The notes under the pieces were generated by a model. The model did no database searches. It had not been told where the DNA came from and was given only the letters and a program-made list of their open reading frames with translations. A DNA stretch of 64,000 bases from Aeromonas piscicola (lineage in GTDB: Bacteria > Pseudomonadota > Gammaproteobacteria > Enterobacterales > Aeromonadaceae): the NCBI RefSeq assembly GCF_000820005.1, contig NZ_CDBL01000018.1, forward strand, positions 53,169 through 117,168, in the 5' to 3' direction. Numbering within the stretch: position 1 is the first letter of the stretch; each line of letters begins with the position of its first letter. The translations under genes and the position numbers were made by a program. Positions 17,347-26,705 of this stretch are shown piece by piece.

Positions 17347-19323
17347 GTGGCTGAATTAACATCAGAACAACTAAAACCCGCTTTTGCGATTGAACAGTTC
17401 CCTGCCCTCAGCGAGATCGAACCCATACCCTTCGCCGCCTTGCAACCCAGAGCCATTTCCGGCATCAAGCGCCTCGCCAGTTTTGATGGCGACTGCCCGG
17501 TCATGCTACTCAACGGCTTCCCCGGTGCAGATTATGAAGGTGTCTGTCAGACGCTGATCGCCGCCTCCAATGGCAAGGATGGTGACCTGTTCGATCTCTG
17601 TTACACAGAAAACCTGAACAACCCGTTCAAACCTATCTGGTTGCGTCTGCAGCCTGGTAGCGGCGTCGAATTTTGTGAAATGGTTGGCGAGCTGCTCAAG
17701 CTGATGAGTCACCATCTGGATGCCGAGCGCTTGGTCACCCGCATCATGCGCAAGCAGAACAACGATCCCAAGATCGATGACTTTCTCTCCGATCTGGCTG
17801 CTCATGTGGCCCAGGGACTCGAGTTCCAGCATCCCGTGCTCATCAACCTGCTGATCCATCATGAAGAGCAGGAAGCCCCCGTGATTTACGGCCGGGATCT
17901 GAACTGGGATACCCTGTTCGGCTCCATCAACTATCAGACCGAGCAAGGTTCAGTGTATGCCAACCAGCATCTGCTTGAGCCGGGCCTGTTGCGCCAGGCC
18001 AATGGTGGTTACCTTATTTTGCAACTCGACGAGCTGCTGGATCAGCCTCACCTCTGGTTCAAGCTCAAAAACGCCATCCAAAAAGGCGAGCTCGACTGGA
18101 ACGCCTATCAGGAAGGCAAGACTCTGACCCCCTTCTTCACCCCCGAGGCGACCCCTATCCGGCTGAAGCTGATCCTGGTTGGCGATCGCCTCGAGGTATC
18201 CGAGTTCCAGATGCTGGACAGGGACATGTCCGAGCGCATCTTCCTGCGCGCGGATCTGGTGTCAGAGGTCAATACTGAGGAAGACTTGCCTGAGTTCCTG
18301 CAATACCTCGCCTGGATCCGTGAACGCTGGGCTCTGCTGGACTTCACCCCGGCAGCCCTCGCCGCCCTCTGTCGTCATGCCAGCCGCCTGTGTGACCATC
18401 AGGAGTGGCTCTCTCTGTCCGAGATCCAGCTCGGTGCCATCATGCGCATGGCTGACAGCCTGGCCCGCGAGATGGAAGCCGAAACCGTGACCGATGAACA
18501 TATCCGGTTGGCGCTGGAAGAGCAGGACTACCGCCTCAACTACCTGGTGGAGCAATCCGATCAGGGCGTCATTGATGGCCAGATCCTGCTGCAGACCGAC
18601 GATGAGGAGATCGGTCAGATCAATGGCCTCTCCGTCATTCAGGTCTCGGGCCACCCTTATGATTTTGGCGAACCGGTACGTCTCACCGCGACCGTGCATC
18701 TGGGCGATGGCGACATTGCGGATGTCGAACGCAAAGCCGAACTGGCTGGCCATATCCACGCGAAGGCGATGATGATCATCCACGGTTATCTCTCCAACAA
18801 GTTTGGTGCAGAAACCCCCTCGCCGCTCTCTGCCAATCTGGTGTTCGAGCAGTCCTACCACGAGATCGATGGTGATAGCGCCTCTCTGACCGGCCTGTGT
18901 GCCCTGCTCTCCGCCCTCGCCCGCCAGCCCATCTATCAGCATTTTGCCGTTACCGGCGCCGTCGATCAGTTCGGCAATGTGCAGGCGGTGGGTGGTGTGA
19001 ACGAGAAGATTGAAGGTTTCTTCCGGGTGTGCAAGATCCACGGCATCACAGGCAAGCAAGGCATCATTCTACCGGGCACCAACATCCAGCAGTTGAACCT
19101 CTCCGACGAGGTGATTGCCGCCGTCGCGGCGGGTCAGTTCCACATTCATCCGGTGGATCATGTGGAAGAGGCCATCGAGTTGCTGACCGGCTGCGTGGCG
19201 GGTGAACCGGATATGCCGGATACCCTGTTCGGCCGAATTCAGCAGCGCCTGGATGAACTGAATGGCACAGCATTCAAGGGTGGCTTGCTCCGTCGCCTGC
19301 TGGGCCGGTTGTTCAGCTTGTAA
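17347..19323 (+). CDS. lonH: Lon-family protease with degenerate ATPase domain (YcbZ/LonH type)
   Basis: 658 residues. The C-terminal third is an S16 (Lon) protease domain with the Ser-Lys dyad: Ser511 in DGDSASL and Lys554 in VNEKIEG, 43 residues apart as in Lon. The upstream AAA-like region has LNGFPGADYEG where the Walker A should be, without the lysine, so ATP binding is doubtful, as in E. coli YcbZ. Gene order lonH-fabA-rmf is that of E. coli. Starts at GTG. Substrates are unknown; a role in ribosome quality or membrane lipid control is speculation. Confidence 0.88.
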   Translation: MAELTSEQLKPAFAIEQFPALSEIEPIPFAALQPRAISGIKRLASFDGDCPVMLLNGFPGADYEGVCQTLIAASNGKDGDLFDLCYTENLNNPFKPIWLRLQPGSGVEFCEMVGELLKLMSHHLDAERLVTRIMRKQNNDPKIDDFLSDLAAHVAQGLEFQHPVLINLLIHHEEQEAPVIYGRDLNWDTLFGSINYQTEQGSVYANQHLLEPGLLRQANGGYLILQLDELLDQPHLWFKLKNAIQKGELDWNAYQEGKTLTPFFTPEATPIRLKLILVGDRLEVSEFQMLDRDMSERIFLRADLVSEVNTEEDLPEFLQYLAWIRERWALLDFTPAALAALCRHASRLCDHQEWLSLSEIQLGAIMRMADSLAREMEAETVTDEHIRLALEEQDYRLNYLVEQSDQGVIDGQILLQTDDEEIGQINGLSVIQVSGHPYDFGEPVRLTATVHLGDGDIADVERKAELAGHIHAKAMMIIHGYLSNKFGAETPSPLSANLVFEQSYHEIDGDSASLTGLCALLSALARQPIYQHFAVTGAVDQFGNVQAVGGVNEKIEGFFRVCKIHGITGKQGIILPGTNIQQLNLSDEVIAAVAAGQFHIHPVDHVEEAIELLTGCVAGEPDMPDTLFGRIQQRLDELNGTAFKGGLLRRLLGRLFSL

Positions 19324-19344
19324 TAAAAGAAGAGATCGGAGTTG

Positions 19345-19368
19345 TTTAGCGCACAAGTGTACGCTAAA
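19345..19368. promoter_or_regulatory. FabR-type operator upstream of fabA
   Basis: TTTAGCGCACAAGTGTACGCTAAA in two 12-base halves is a near-perfect palindrome matching the FabR site form AGCGnACA...TGTnCGCT. FabR represses fabA and fabB according to the unsaturated acyl pool. It lies 36 bp upstream of the GTG. Confidence 0.7.
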
Positions 19369-19404
19369 TTGGCCCGGCTTTGACCCATATGAAGGATAAA
19401 CAGC

Positions 19405-19965
19405 GTGACCCTAGACAATACCGCCATTGATGCCCGCCTTTCCCTGTGTGAACAAGGCAAAGACTCGTTTACTCGTGAAGAGCTGCTTGCCTGCAGCCGT
19501 GGCGAATTATTTGGTGAGGGTAACAGTCAGCTGCCCGCCCCCAACATGTTGATGATGGATCGCATCGTCAAGATCAATGATAACGGTGGTGAGCATGGCA
19601 AGGGCGAGATCCTGGCAGAGCTCGACATTACGCCGGACCTCTGGTTCTTCGATTGCCACTTCCCGGGTGATCCCGTGATGCCTGGCTGCCTGGGGCTGGA
19701 TGCCATGTGGCAACTGGTCGGCTTCTTCCTCGGCTGGAAGGGTGGCCCGGGCAAAGGCCGAGCCCTGGGTGTAGGCGAAGTGAAATTCACCGGCCAGATC
19801 CTGCCGACCGCCAAGAAAGTGACCTACAAGATCACCTTCAAGCGCGTGATCAACCGCAAGCTGGTGATGGGGATCGCCGATGGCGTGGTAGAAGTCGATG
19901 GCCGTCCCATCTATAGTGCCACCGACCTGAAAGTGGGCCTGTTTAAAGATACCACCGCATTCTGA
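19405..19965 (+). CDS. fabA: 3-hydroxydecanoyl-ACP dehydratase/isomerase
   Basis: 186 residues with a GTG start after AAGGA. Dehydrates 3-hydroxydecanoyl-ACP and isomerises the double bond, the branch point to unsaturated fatty acids in type II synthesis; a homodimeric hot-dog enzyme in the cytoplasm. The catalytic histidine lies in [17 protein letters not shown], and the C-terminal DGVVEVDGR strand is typical. A FabR-like palindrome lies in its promoter and a terminator follows. Confidence 0.97.
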   Translation: MTLDNTAIDARLSLCEQGKDSFTREELLACSRGELFGEGNSQLPAPNMLMMDRIVKINDNGGEHGKGEILAELDITPDLWFFDCHFPGDPVMPGCLGLDAMWQLVGFFLGWKGGPGKGRALGVGEVKFTGQILPTAKKVTYKITFKRVINRKLVMGIADGVVEVDGRPIYSATDLKVGLFKDTTAF

Positions 19966-19999
19966 TCGACTGATCCAGTGGTAAGACAGAGATAACGTA

Positions 20000-20026
20000 A
20001 AGGGGCCGCGATGGCCCCTTTCCTTT
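20000..20026 (+). terminator. Intrinsic terminator of fabA
   Basis: AAGGGGCC, loop GCGAT, GGCCCC, then TTTCCTTTT. Confidence 0.88.
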
Positions 20027-20049
20027 TGTAATGAGTGATGAAGTACCTA

Positions 20050-20226
20050 TTACTTCATGAAGAGGCCTGAGCCCCGCCCTTCCATGGCGTCACGCCAACC
20101 ACCAAGCCAATGCCCACGAGCATCCAGGCATTGATACGGACACGCTTCTTTCTGTTTGCCGACCACGCCAGCCTGATAACCACGAGCACGAGCTCTTTCC
20201 AGACGGTCCCGTTTCTGTCTCTTCAT
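20050..20226 (-). CDS. rmf: Ribosome modulation factor
   Basis: 58 residues, convergent with fabA as in E. coli. The start MKRQKRDRLERARARGYQAG and the motif WLGGWRDAM are nearly those of E. coli RMF (55 residues), which dimerises 70S ribosomes into inactive 100S particles in stationary phase. The tail (GRGSGLFMK) differs. A second ATG is directly upstream at 20229; AGAGGG serves both. Its leader carries an unusual promoter/hairpin overlap (next entry). Confidence 0.95.
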   Translation of the reverse strand: MKRQKRDRLERARARGYQAGVVGKQKEACPYQCLDARGHWLGGWRDAMEGRGSGLFMK

Positions 20227-20254
20227 CATCTACGACCCTCTTCGTGGAACAAAA

Positions 20255-20314
20255 AAAGCGACCAATTATTCATCGGTCGCTTTCATCTTTACCCCACAGG
20301 GCGGGCAGGGTCAA
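20255..20314 (-). promoter_or_regulatory. rmf promoter overlapping a terminator-like hairpin
   Basis: On the minus strand TTGACC (20314-20309), a 17-nt GC-rich spacer and TAAAGA (20291-20286) form a promoter whose start would be near 20280. The hairpin AAAGCGACC (20283-20275), loop, GGTCGCTTT (20263-20255), followed by a T-run, begins at that start point and ends 25 nt before the rmf ATGs. Full-length it can terminate transcripts coming from 20389; from the rmf promoter the stem would be shortened and lie at the extreme 5' end. Confidence 0.5.
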
Positions 20315-20388
20315 ACAAAAAATTCCATGCTATCCGGTCATTGTGACACAAGACACTGAACCGCATTAATTTTTAGTGACATGCCTTT

Positions 20389-22026
20389 TTATCGTTGGTA
20401 GCGGCGCAGCCAGGTAAACGGCAGGGCCAGCAGAGTCAACCAGAACAGGCTGCCACCACCGCTGCCACCATCCTGACCGGTCTGGTTATTGACCGGCGCA
20501 TTGGCGACCACATAGTTGGCAGGTTCATTGTTTTTGTAATCCTTCACAACCGGAGCCAGCTTCACGCTGACCACAGTGGCGTTGCTGCGGTTGTTGAGCT
20601 CGCTCTCGCTGTTGTAGCGATAAGCGGTCGCAGCGACAGTACCATCCGTGCTGATGCCGCTGGCATAAGCGATGTGATAGAAGTAACCGTTCTGGGCACA
20701 CTGCTTGGCACCGGCGTCATCCAGCCCGCAGATCAGATCGTTCAGATACCAGTTGTTGCCGGTCGCCGCGTTGAGCAGGAAGCCTTCCTGCATGCGATTG
20801 GTACCGTTGACCACAGGCTGAGTCTGATGACGGGAATCGCGCCAGCCAACCACCATGTTGTGATTGTTGATGGCCGCCGCCTCGGAGCCGGAACCGCTCA
20901 GCGGCTTGTCCTGTAGGGAAACGACGGCATTGGTGGCCGGGGTGTTGAGATTGAACACGAACATCTCGACCGGGCGGTTCTGGCCCTTGTTGATGCGATA
21001 GAGCTGGTTGCCAATCACATAACCGTTGTCATTGACCCCCACAGCCCAGCTGTGTTGCAGCTTGGCGTCATCCTTGCCCGGCTCGCCTTCGGCCAGCGGT
21101 ATGATTTGGGTGGTGCCAACCTTGCTGTTATCCAGATCCAGCGTCCAATATGCCGCCAGGTTGCGGCCATCCAGATAGTTGGTCCCTATCTCGCCGGTGG
21201 AGGAGTAACCTACCCCATACAGGCTGCCGTTGAATTTGCCAACACCGAGCGCGGAAGCGGTCTGCACCACCTCGTTGCGACCACGGGCATATTCATTGGC
21301 CTGGACCAGCTTGTTGAAGGTACCAGTGCTGTTGAGCAGCCAGAAGCTGGCTTGGGTGTTGAGGCCCGGGCAGTAGCGATAGTCGCCATACTGACCATCG
21401 TTGCCGGCGAAGCACCAGTTATAGGTCTCGGAATTGACGGCAATGTTCTTGCCGGTGGCAGCGGTGCCAGTCACCAGATACTGGCCATTGTCCAGCTTCT
21501 TGATGCTGGTCGGCACGCTCAGGCTGTGGGTGCTGGCGCCATCCTTGAGGTTGACGCTGTTGCCGTCATTGACGACGGCAAATGCGGTACGCAGCTTGCC
21601 ATCCATCTTGTAGCCGACCTGAGTGCCAGGCACGTCACCCAGAGCAGTGACCAGACCGTCAACTTCACTGCGAACGACATAGCCCACGTTGCTGCGTTGA
21701 TCAACGACATCCAGGAAATCACGACGCCACTGGAAGGCGAAGTTGCTGTTGTCGCTCCAGAAGGAGTTGCAGACCGAATTGGAGAGCATGCAGCCCTGCT
21801 CAAAACGGAAACGATCGACCAGGAAGTCGGCAAACCGCACAGTCGAGAAGTGCTCGGCCATGTTGTTTTTGGTGTTGATCCCGATGAGCCCGTTGCCATC
21901 GGCACTGATCCCGCTGGCATATCCCTTGTCAGACCCGTCGACAATGGTGAAAAAGGGGCTTTGTGCCGCCTGGGCATGCAGGCTGGCGCTGACCAGAATG
22001 GCCAGCATGGATAATTGCTTTTTCAT
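20389..22026 (-). CDS. DUF3466-type secreted protein with GlyGly-CTERM sorting signal
   Basis: 545 residues. Signal peptide at 1-20 (ending HAQAAQ), then repeated beta-rich units with GVNDNGYVIGNQ and INNHNMVVGW motifs as in DUF3466/HAF-like repeat proteins. The C terminus has a Gly-Gly-Ser-Gly run, a hydrophobic helix (SLFWLTLLALPFTWL) and basic residues: a GlyGly-CTERM tail cleaved by rhombosortase in bacteria with type II secretion. Probably surface-attached after processing; function unknown. It begins 8 bp after uup with AAGGAAG, so the two are co-transcribed. Confidence 0.85.
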   Translation of the reverse strand: MKKQLSMLAILVSASLHAQAAQSPFFTIVDGSDKGYASGISADGNGLIGINTKNNMAEHFSTVRFADFLVDRFRFEQGCMLSNSVCNSFWSDNSNFAFQWRRDFLDVVDQRSNVGYVVRSEVDGLVTALGDVPGTQVGYKMDGKLRTAFAVVNDGNSVNLKDGASTHSLSVPTSIKKLDNGQYLVTGTAATGKNIAVNSETYNWCFAGNDGQYGDYRYCPGLNTQASFWLLNSTGTFNKLVQANEYARGRNEVVQTASALGVGKFNGSLYGVGYSSTGEIGTNYLDGRNLAAYWTLDLDNSKVGTTQIIPLAEGEPGKDDAKLQHSWAVGVNDNGYVIGNQLYRINKGQNRPVEMFVFNLNTPATNAVVSLQDKPLSGSGSEAAAINNHNMVVGWRDSRHQTQPVVNGTNRMQEGFLLNAATGNNWYLNDLICGLDDAGAKQCAQNGYFYHIAYASGISTDGTVAATAYRYNSESELNNRSNATVVSVKLAPVVKDYKNNEPANYVVANAPVNNQTGQDGGSGGGSLFWLTLLALPFTWLRRYQR

Positions 22027-22034
22027 CTACTTCC

Positions 22035-23945
22035 TTAGTCCTGATGTTTCAACGCTTCCAACTCCTCCCAACGGGAGAAGGCTTGTTCCAATGCAGCCTC
22101 TGCTGCATTCAGGGCATCCAGTTTGAGCTGGGTTTGATCGCTCGGCAGGGCGAAGAAACCGGGATGGTTTACCTCGGCCTGCAGGGCATCAAGCTCAGTC
22201 TCCAGCTGTTCCAGTCGGGCTGGCAGATTATCCAGCTCCAGCTGCAACTTGTAAGAGAGTTTTTTGGTTTTTGGGACCGCCTGGCTCGCCACAGCGACAG
22301 GCTCTGGCGCTTTGGCCTGCGCCACTTTCGCCGCCTGTTGCGTACTTTGCAAAGCACGGGTCGCCATCATGTCGGCATAACCCCCGACGTAATCACTGAT
22401 GCGGCCATCCCCTTCAAACAGCCAGCAACCGGTCACCGTATTGTCGATAAACCGACGATCATGGCTCACCAGCAACAGGGTGCCAGGATAGTCTGCCAGC
22501 AGCTCTTCCAGCAGTTCCAGCGTTTCGACATCCAGGTCGTTGGTTGGTTCATCGAGGATCAGTAAATTACTGGGCTTCAAGAACAATTTGGCCAACAGTA
22601 AACGGTTTTTTTCGCCTCCTGACAAGGCTTTCACCGGGGTACGTGCCCGCTTGGGTTCAAACAGGAAGTCCTGCAGGTAACCCAGAATGTGGCGAGAGCG
22701 GCCGCGCACCATCACTTCCTGCTTGCCCTCCCCCACGTTGTCCATCACCGTCTGCTCGGGATCGAGCTGATCACGATACTGGTCAAAGTAGGCCACTTCC
22801 AGCTTGGTTCCGCCCTTGACCTGGCCACGGCTGGGCTCGAGCTGACCGAGCAACAGCTTGATAAGCGTGGATTTGCCGCAACCATTGGGCCCCACCAGGG
22901 CAATCTTGTCGCCACGCAGCACTTGCAGATCCAGCCCCTGGAACAGGGTCCGATCGCCAAAGTCCAGCCCCAGTCCTTCGGTCTCGAACACCAGCTTGCC
23001 GGAACGATTCACATCGTCCATCTGCAGCTTGGCCTTGCCCTGCAGCTCGCGCCGCTGGGAACGCTCCATCCGCATCGCCTCGAGGGCACGAACGCGGCCT
23101 TCGTTGCGGGTGCGGCGCGCCTTGATCCCTTGGCGGACCCACACCTCCTCCTGAGCCAGCTTGCGATCGAACTCGGCGTTTTTCAGCTCCTCGACCCGCA
23201 GCCACTCCTCTTTGCCCAGCAGGTACTGATCGTAGTTGCCAGGCCAGGAGGTGATCTCGCCACGGTCCAGATCGATGATCCGGGTTGCCAGCTTGTGGAT
23301 GAACTCCCGGTCGTGGGAGATGAAGACGATGGCGCCACGGAAATCTTTCAGGAACTCTTCCAGCCAGTTGATGGCTTCGATGTCCAGGTGGTTGGTCGGC
23401 TCATCCAGCAGCAACAGATCGGGGTCGCATGCCAGTGCACGGGCCAGGGCGACTTTGCGCAGCCAGCCACCGGAGAGGCTATCCAGGGTCGCGTCGGGAT
23501 CGAGGTTCAGCAGGGTCAGCACCTGGCTGATACGGGTCTCGAACTGCCAGCCATTCTGATAATCGAGCTGTTCTTGCAGCTCGCTCATGATGCGAATGTT
23601 GGCATCGCTCGGATCGTGGGCCAGCTCCATGGAGATATGGTGATACTGCTTGAGCAGCTCGCCGACGCCGGCCAGCCCCTCGGCCGTGTAGTCAAACACG
23701 GTCAGATCGCTGGAAGCAGGCGGATCTTGCTCGAGGCGAGTCACCTTCAGATCCTGCTGCTGCACCATGCGACCGTCATCGAGCGGCAGTTCGCCGGCGA
23801 TGACCTTCATCAGGGTGGACTTGCCCGCCCCGTTGCGCCCGACCAGACAGAGACGCTCACCGCGCTCTATGCTGAGCTCGGCATTGTCGAGCAGCGGGAA
23901 ATCACTGAACGACAAGCAAGCGCCGTGCAATGTTAAAAGAGCCAT
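22035..23945 (-). CDS. uup: ABC-F ATPase Uup
   Basis: 636 residues, two ABC domains and no membrane segment. Walker A sites are GRNGAGKST about residue 36 and GPNGCGKST about residue 350; signatures LSGGW and LSGGE precede DEPTNHLD and DEPTNDLD. The C-terminal 80 residues form a coiled coil with basic residues, the DNA-binding tail specific to Uup among ABC-F proteins. Uup acts on ribosomes/DNA and limits precise excision of transposons in E. coli. Upstream of the DUF3466 gene in one transcript; rlmL follows upstream as in E. coli. Confidence 0.95.
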   Translation of the reverse strand: MALLTLHGACLSFSDFPLLDNAELSIERGERLCLVGRNGAGKSTLMKVIAGELPLDDGRMVQQQDLKVTRLEQDPPASSDLTVFDYTAEGLAGVGELLKQYHHISMELAHDPSDANIRIMSELQEQLDYQNGWQFETRISQVLTLLNLDPDATLDSLSGGWLRKVALARALACDPDLLLLDEPTNHLDIEAINWLEEFLKDFRGAIVFISHDREFIHKLATRIIDLDRGEITSWPGNYDQYLLGKEEWLRVEELKNAEFDRKLAQEEVWVRQGIKARRTRNEGRVRALEAMRMERSQRRELQGKAKLQMDDVNRSGKLVFETEGLGLDFGDRTLFQGLDLQVLRGDKIALVGPNGCGKSTLIKLLLGQLEPSRGQVKGGTKLEVAYFDQYRDQLDPEQTVMDNVGEGKQEVMVRGRSRHILGYLQDFLFEPKRARTPVKALSGGEKNRLLLAKLFLKPSNLLILDEPTNDLDVETLELLEELLADYPGTLLLVSHDRRFIDNTVTGCWLFEGDGRISDYVGGYADMMATRALQSTQQAAKVAQAKAPEPVAVASQAVPKTKKLSYKLQLELDNLPARLEQLETELDALQAEVNHPGFFALPSDQTQLKLDALNAAEAALEQAFSRWEELEALKHQD

Positions 23946-23966
23946 TTTCGTTCCTTATTTCATATG

Positions 23967-24002
23967 AAAAAACGGGCGACAGACTGGGTCTGCTCCCGTT
24001 TC
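23967..24002 (-). terminator. Intrinsic terminator after the glutaredoxin-like gene
   Basis: AAACGGG and CCCGTTT (23970-23976, 23995-24001) enclose a second short stem CAGAC/GTCTG; on the minus strand TTTT follows. uup must have its own promoter in the remaining gap. Confidence 0.75.
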
Positions 24003-24017
24003 ATCGTCAAATCAGCA

Positions 24018-24248
24018 TTAATCCTGACGTTCAACCCAGGCCTTCAACTCAACCAGTGTGAAGGGCCAGCCCAGCTCGCGGCCAGCCTCATCCCGCAGCA
24101 CCGGAATGCGTACCCGGTAAGCGGCAAGCCACTCGGCATCGTCCATGATGTCGCTCTGGCGGGTCTGGCCAGCCAGTCCGGCCTCCTCCACCAGCCCCCA
24201 TGCCTGTTCGCACAGGTGGCAGCCGTCGGTGTGAAACAGGGTCAGCAT
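24018..24248 (-). CDS. Glutaredoxin-like protein (DUF836 type)
   Basis: 76 residues of thioredoxin fold. The redox motif CHLC follows LFHTDG near the N terminus, and a cis-proline segment VRIPVL is present. Small cytoplasmic thiol protein of unknown partner. The ATG shares its A with the TGA stop of rlmL (TGATG), so translation is coupled; a GTG one codon earlier is possible. Confidence 0.85.
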   Translation of the reverse strand: MLTLFHTDGCHLCEQAWGLVEEAGLAGQTRQSDIMDDAEWLAAYRVRIPVLRDEAGRELGWPFTLVELKAWVERQD

Positions 24249-26389
24249 CACGCCTGCGCTGGCGCCTCGGCGTGGGTGATGATCCAGCAGTTGTGTATAT
24301 GCTGGTTACGCTCGAAGTCCTTCGGTCGGGTCTGCTGGGTGATGTTCTGGGCCTTGAGACCTGCTGCTTCAAGTCCGGCCATATCCATCTTGAAGTGACG
24401 CTTGTTGTTGGAAAACACCAGGGTGCCATCCGCCGCCAGCAGGCGCTTCAGGTGCTGCATCAGCAGCAGGTGATCACGCTGTACGTCAAAGCTCTCATCC
24501 ATCCGCTTGGAGTTGGAGAAGGTGGGCGGATCGATGAAGATGAGATCGTACTGATCATCGGCTTCAGACAACCACTTCAGGCAGTCGGCTTGCACAAACT
24601 TGTGCTGACGGCCCACCAGCGAGTTGAGACGCATGTTGTCCTGCGCCCAGTTCAGGTAGGTGTGGGACATGTCAATGGTGGTGGTCTCGCTGGCCCCGCC
24701 AAGACCTGCGTGCACGGTAGCACTGCCGGTATAGGCGAACAGGTTCAGGAAGCGCTTGCCCTTGGCCATCTGACCCAGCATGCGGCGGGTCTGACGGTGG
24801 TCAAGGAACAGGCCGGTATCCAGATAGTCGTAGAGGTTGACCCAAAGACGGGCGCCGTACTCCTGCACCTCCATCCGGTGCTGCTCTTCGGAGAGCTTCT
24901 GATACTGCTGTTTGCCTTCCTGACGCTCACGCACTTTCAGGATCACCTTTTCGCCGTCCATGCCGGTCACCTTGATGGCGGCTTGAACCATGTCGAGCAG
25001 ACGCTGACGGGTCTTCTGGGCGGGAATGTCCTTGGGCGCTGCGTACTCCTGCACCACCAGATAATCCTGATAGCGGTCGATGGCGGCGTTATATTCCGGC
25101 AGGTCCGCATCATACAGGCGATAGCAATCGATGCCCTCTTTACTCGCCCATTTCTCGAGCGTCTTCAGATTCTTGCGCAGACGGTTGGCAAAGTCCTGCG
25201 CGACCTCTTTCTGGGAAGCCACGGAGTCCAGTGCGATCTGATAATTACGCAGCTGACACTCAAGGGCGCCGTTGAACAGGCGATATTGCTTGTCGGCACG
25301 CAGGCGCAGGCAGCTCAAGAGCTCGGGCGAGGCAGAGAGAATGGAGACGCGCCAGCCCTGGAAACTGCGACGCAGGGCATCGCCGAGGGCCTGATGCACT
25401 TCCAGCAGCGCCGGGAACTCACCCAGACGCTCGCCATAAGGCGGGTTGGAGATCAGCATACCGACCTGACGAGCCTCCCCTTCGACGCTTCCCATCGGCA
25501 AGGGGTTATCCAGCGCACTGACTTCGGCCTGCTTGAAGGTAATCAAGTGCGCCACACCGGCCGCCTTGGCGTTGTCACGGGCTTTCATCAATACCCGGGC
25601 GTCGGTATCACAACCAAACAACTTGGTCTCGCAACGCTGCATGCCACGTTTGGCGCGCACTTGCGCTTCCATCATCAGACTCTGCCACAGTTCGCTATCG
25701 TGCTGCAGCCAGCGATCAAAACCGAAACGCTCGCGGCGCAGGGCCGGCGCCATGTCGGCGGCGATGAAGGCCGCTTCAATCAGCAGAGTACCGGAACCGC
25801 ACATGGGGTCCATCATGGGCTCACCGGCCCAGCCGCTACGGGCTATCATGGCGCAGGCCAGGTTCTCTTTGAGCGGTGCTTCACCTGTGCCCTGACGATA
25901 GAAACGCTGGTGCAGCGCCGGGCCTGACAAGTCCAGCGTGATATTGGCCTTGCCTTTGCCCAGGTGCGCCATGATGCGAATATCCGGCGCCTTTTTGTCC
26001 ACATCCGGGCGCACATGACCGCGCTTGGTGAAGCGATCAACGATGGCATCCTTGATCTTCAGCGCACCGTACTGGGTGTTGCGAATGGCGGGGTTGGTGC
26101 CGGTAAAGTCCACTGCAATGGTGGAAGTGCCGGAGAAGTGCTCTTCCCAGGGGATGGTGTGGGCGCCCAGATAGAGATCCAGATCGTCGTTCATCTGGAA
26201 TTCGGACAGCACCAGCACGATACGGGAGGCAAAACGGCTCCACAGGCAGGCCTTGTAGCCAATCGCCAGTTCGCCTTTGAAGTGGACGCCAGCGACTGTC
26301 TCACGGACCTGCTCTGCGCCCAGGGTGGTCAGCTCGTCGGCCAACAGGTTTTCCAGCCCCTTGGGGCAGGTTGCAAAAAATTCTTTCAT
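24248..26389 (-). CDS. rlmL: Bifunctional 23S rRNA methyltransferase (m2G2445 / m7G2069)
   Basis: 713 residues against 702 in E. coli RlmKL. The N-terminal half has a THUMP domain and a methyltransferase with DPMCGSGTLL and NPPYG (m2G2445); the C-terminal half is a second Rossmann methyltransferase with NLFAYTGSATVHA and FIDPPTFSNSKR (m7G2069). Cytoplasmic, acts on 23S rRNA during 50S assembly. The ATG at 26389 starts at the conserved MKEFFATCPKGLE; a longer frame upstream has no family match. Confidence 0.96.
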   Translation of the reverse strand: MKEFFATCPKGLENLLADELTTLGAEQVRETVAGVHFKGELAIGYKACLWSRFASRIVLVLSEFQMNDDLDLYLGAHTIPWEEHFSGTSTIAVDFTGTNPAIRNTQYGALKIKDAIVDRFTKRGHVRPDVDKKAPDIRIMAHLGKGKANITLDLSGPALHQRFYRQGTGEAPLKENLACAMIARSGWAGEPMMDPMCGSGTLLIEAAFIAADMAPALRRERFGFDRWLQHDSELWQSLMMEAQVRAKRGMQRCETKLFGCDTDARVLMKARDNAKAAGVAHLITFKQAEVSALDNPLPMGSVEGEARQVGMLISNPPYGERLGEFPALLEVHQALGDALRRSFQGWRVSILSASPELLSCLRLRADKQYRLFNGALECQLRNYQIALDSVASQKEVAQDFANRLRKNLKTLEKWASKEGIDCYRLYDADLPEYNAAIDRYQDYLVVQEYAAPKDIPAQKTRQRLLDMVQAAIKVTGMDGEKVILKVRERQEGKQQYQKLSEEQHRMEVQEYGARLWVNLYDYLDTGLFLDHRQTRRMLGQMAKGKRFLNLFAYTGSATVHAGLGGASETTTIDMSHTYLNWAQDNMRLNSLVGRQHKFVQADCLKWLSEADDQYDLIFIDPPTFSNSKRMDESFDVQRDHLLLMQHLKRLLAADGTLVFSNNKRHFKMDMAGLEAAGLKAQNITQQTRPKDFERNQHIHNCWIITHAEAPAQA

Positions 26390-26705
26390 CACGCTCACGG
26401 GGATGCCATAAAAATAGTGCCGCATTATACCTTAAGAGCCGATCCGGAGCAGCAAAAGCTTGGTGATGACGCCAGAAACAGGGCGTTTCTCTACGTGTTG
26501 GCCGGCTCACCTCTCCGCCCGTTCTGCCATTCCCCTTGATACCAGGACGGGCAAGCCAGGCATTCTATGATGCCTTGCGCCAACTCACTTGATGGAATGA
26601 CTGGGTATCACCGCAAAATAGCGACAATCTGAATCGGGTTATATCTCCCTTGCCAGCAGGAAAATATTATCGACATCCGTGGCGCAGCAGATCTCAACAC
26701 ACCAT

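Noticed and set aside
26650..26670. TTGCCA and TATTAT as a promoter for the first sRNA
   Set aside because: The spacing is 9 bp, too short for a sigma-70 promoter; the -10 at 26747 with the lux-type box fits better.
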